Positions 63,538-64,000 of a stretch of DNA of 64,000 nucleotides are shown piece after piece. The stretch is from Corynebacterium zhongnanshanii (GTDB taxonomy: Bacteria; Actinomycetota; Actinomycetes; Mycobacteriales; Mycobacteriaceae). Numbering within the stretch: position 1 is the first letter of the stretch; the number at the start of each line of letters is the position of its first letter. The notes beneath the pieces were generated by a model that saw nothing but the letters and a program-made list of their open reading frames with translations, was not told the DNA's origin and made no database searches. The stretch lies in the NCBI RefSeq assembly GCF_014490575.1, contig NZ_CP061033.1, positions 372,001 to 436,000 of the forward strand. Direction: 5' to 3'. Made by a program: the position numbers and the translations under genes.

Positions 63538-64000
63538 ATGGCTTTAGCCACCCGTCCTGACACGGACGCGCGCGCCGCGTCCGTGGAGGAACCTCTCCCG
63601 ACGACCCACAGCCAGCGCGCGGGCGGATCGACCGTCAAGCGCGTGGGGGATGTGACTTTTGAATCCCTGGCCAAGGGATCCTCCATCCTCATCACGGTCA
63701 TCATTGCCCTGATCGGACTGTTCTTGGTCTTCCGCGCGATCCCGGCGCTGTCCCGCCTGAGCGACGGATTCATCAGCTTCTTCACCTATGGTGAACGCTG
63801 GAACACCAACTACACCGCCAATGACGGTGGCTGGATGCAGTTCGGTATCCCGAACCTGTTCTTCACCACGGTGATGGTCTCCCTGCTGGCCCTCATCATC
63901 GCGATGCCCGTGGCCCTGGGTGTGGCCATCTTCCTGTCCAACTACTGCCCCAAGCCGCTCATGAAGCCCCTGGGCTTCATGGTGGATCTGCTCGCTGCCG
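63538..64000 (+). CDS. pstC: Phosphate ABC transporter permease PstC (3' end cut by window edge)
   Basis: First 154 residues are visible. A hydrophilic N-terminus of about 45 residues, a membrane segment (SSILITVIIALIGLFLVFRAIP), a periplasmic stretch, and the start of the permease core (GIPNLFFTTVMVSLLALIIAMPVALGVAIFLS). ATG 63538 follows AAGGAAAC. The remaining pst genes should follow to the right. Confidence 0.93.
   Translation, partial: MALATRPDTDARAASVEEPLPTTHSQRAGGSTVKRVGDVTFESLAKGSSILITVIIALIGLFLVFRAIPALSRLSDGFISFFTYGERWNTNYTANDGGWMQFGIPNLFFTTVMVSLLALIIAMPVALGVAIFLSNYCPKPLMKPLGFMVDLLAA

Overview
The window is a chromosomal segment of a Corynebacterium (Mycobacteriales, Actinobacteria). 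Supporting signs are high G+C, mycothiol synthase, the glnR-mshD-pst order, CarD, LpqE-like and LmeA-like proteins, ThrE, DUF3073, and a clpC...mutY...radA-lpqE-carD-ispDF...cysS...rlmB order that matches the mycobacterial one as I know it. The otsA-lipoprotein-otsB-LacI(IpsA-like)-zinc ABC order and the PhoRS-purine-pstS order match what I recall of C. glutamicum. I cannot name the species.

Layout. 1-3.5 kb: most of a type II-C cas9 (minus strand, C-terminus cut by the window edge), headed by a tracrRNA-like gene with its own promoter and terminator; the array and cas1/cas2 must lie to the left. 3.7-21.7 kb: clpC (with a ClgR-type palindrome), a secreted lipase, mutY, carbonic anhydrase, radA, an LpqE-like lipoprotein, carD-ispD-ispF, and an NAD block (nadC-nadA, a divergent Nudix-related regulator, and niaP further on) placed around cysS, then rlmB. 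21.6-32 kb: a TetR/efflux pair, zinc ABC transporter znuABC, an IpsA-like LacI regulator, trehalose genes otsA/otsB, a lysine-rich histone-like protein, thrE, and tRNA-Thr(TGT). 32-36 kb: two PH-domain membrane proteins, a lower-G+C island with a Panacea (DUF4065) gene and a small partner (probable toxin-antitoxin module), an unlisted 32-residue hydrophobic peptide gene, and an L,D-transpeptidase. 36-56.4 kb: two-component system PhoR/PhoS, then purine biosynthesis (purD, purB, purC, purSQL, purF, purM) with nei, a DUF222/HNH gene, oligopeptidase B and others between. 56.4-64 kb: DUF3073, ygfZ, pabC, a nitrobindin-like protein, lmeA, glnR, mshD, pstS and the start of pstC.

How the genes work together. 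purD, purB, purC, purSQL and purFM cover most of IMP synthesis. PhoRS is the expected regulator of pstS, which has two 11-bp direct-repeat pairs resembling Pho boxes. NadA/NadC/NiaP and the Nudix-related regulator form an NAD supply module. CysS and MshD both bear on cysteine/mycothiol use.

The most striking genome-level signal is leaderless transcription: at least 19 genes have a TANNNT-type -10 hexamer (one GATAAT) 6-8 nt before the start codon, which also fixes many start sites. Two divergent gene pairs pack both leaderless promoters into about 35 bp. Four convergent pairs share a four-base CTAG/CTAA stop overlap. The best candidates for less-described biology are the Panacea module with its nearby micropeptide, the candidate small RNA at 41.7 kb, and the tRNA whose CCA end runs into the next gene's ATG.
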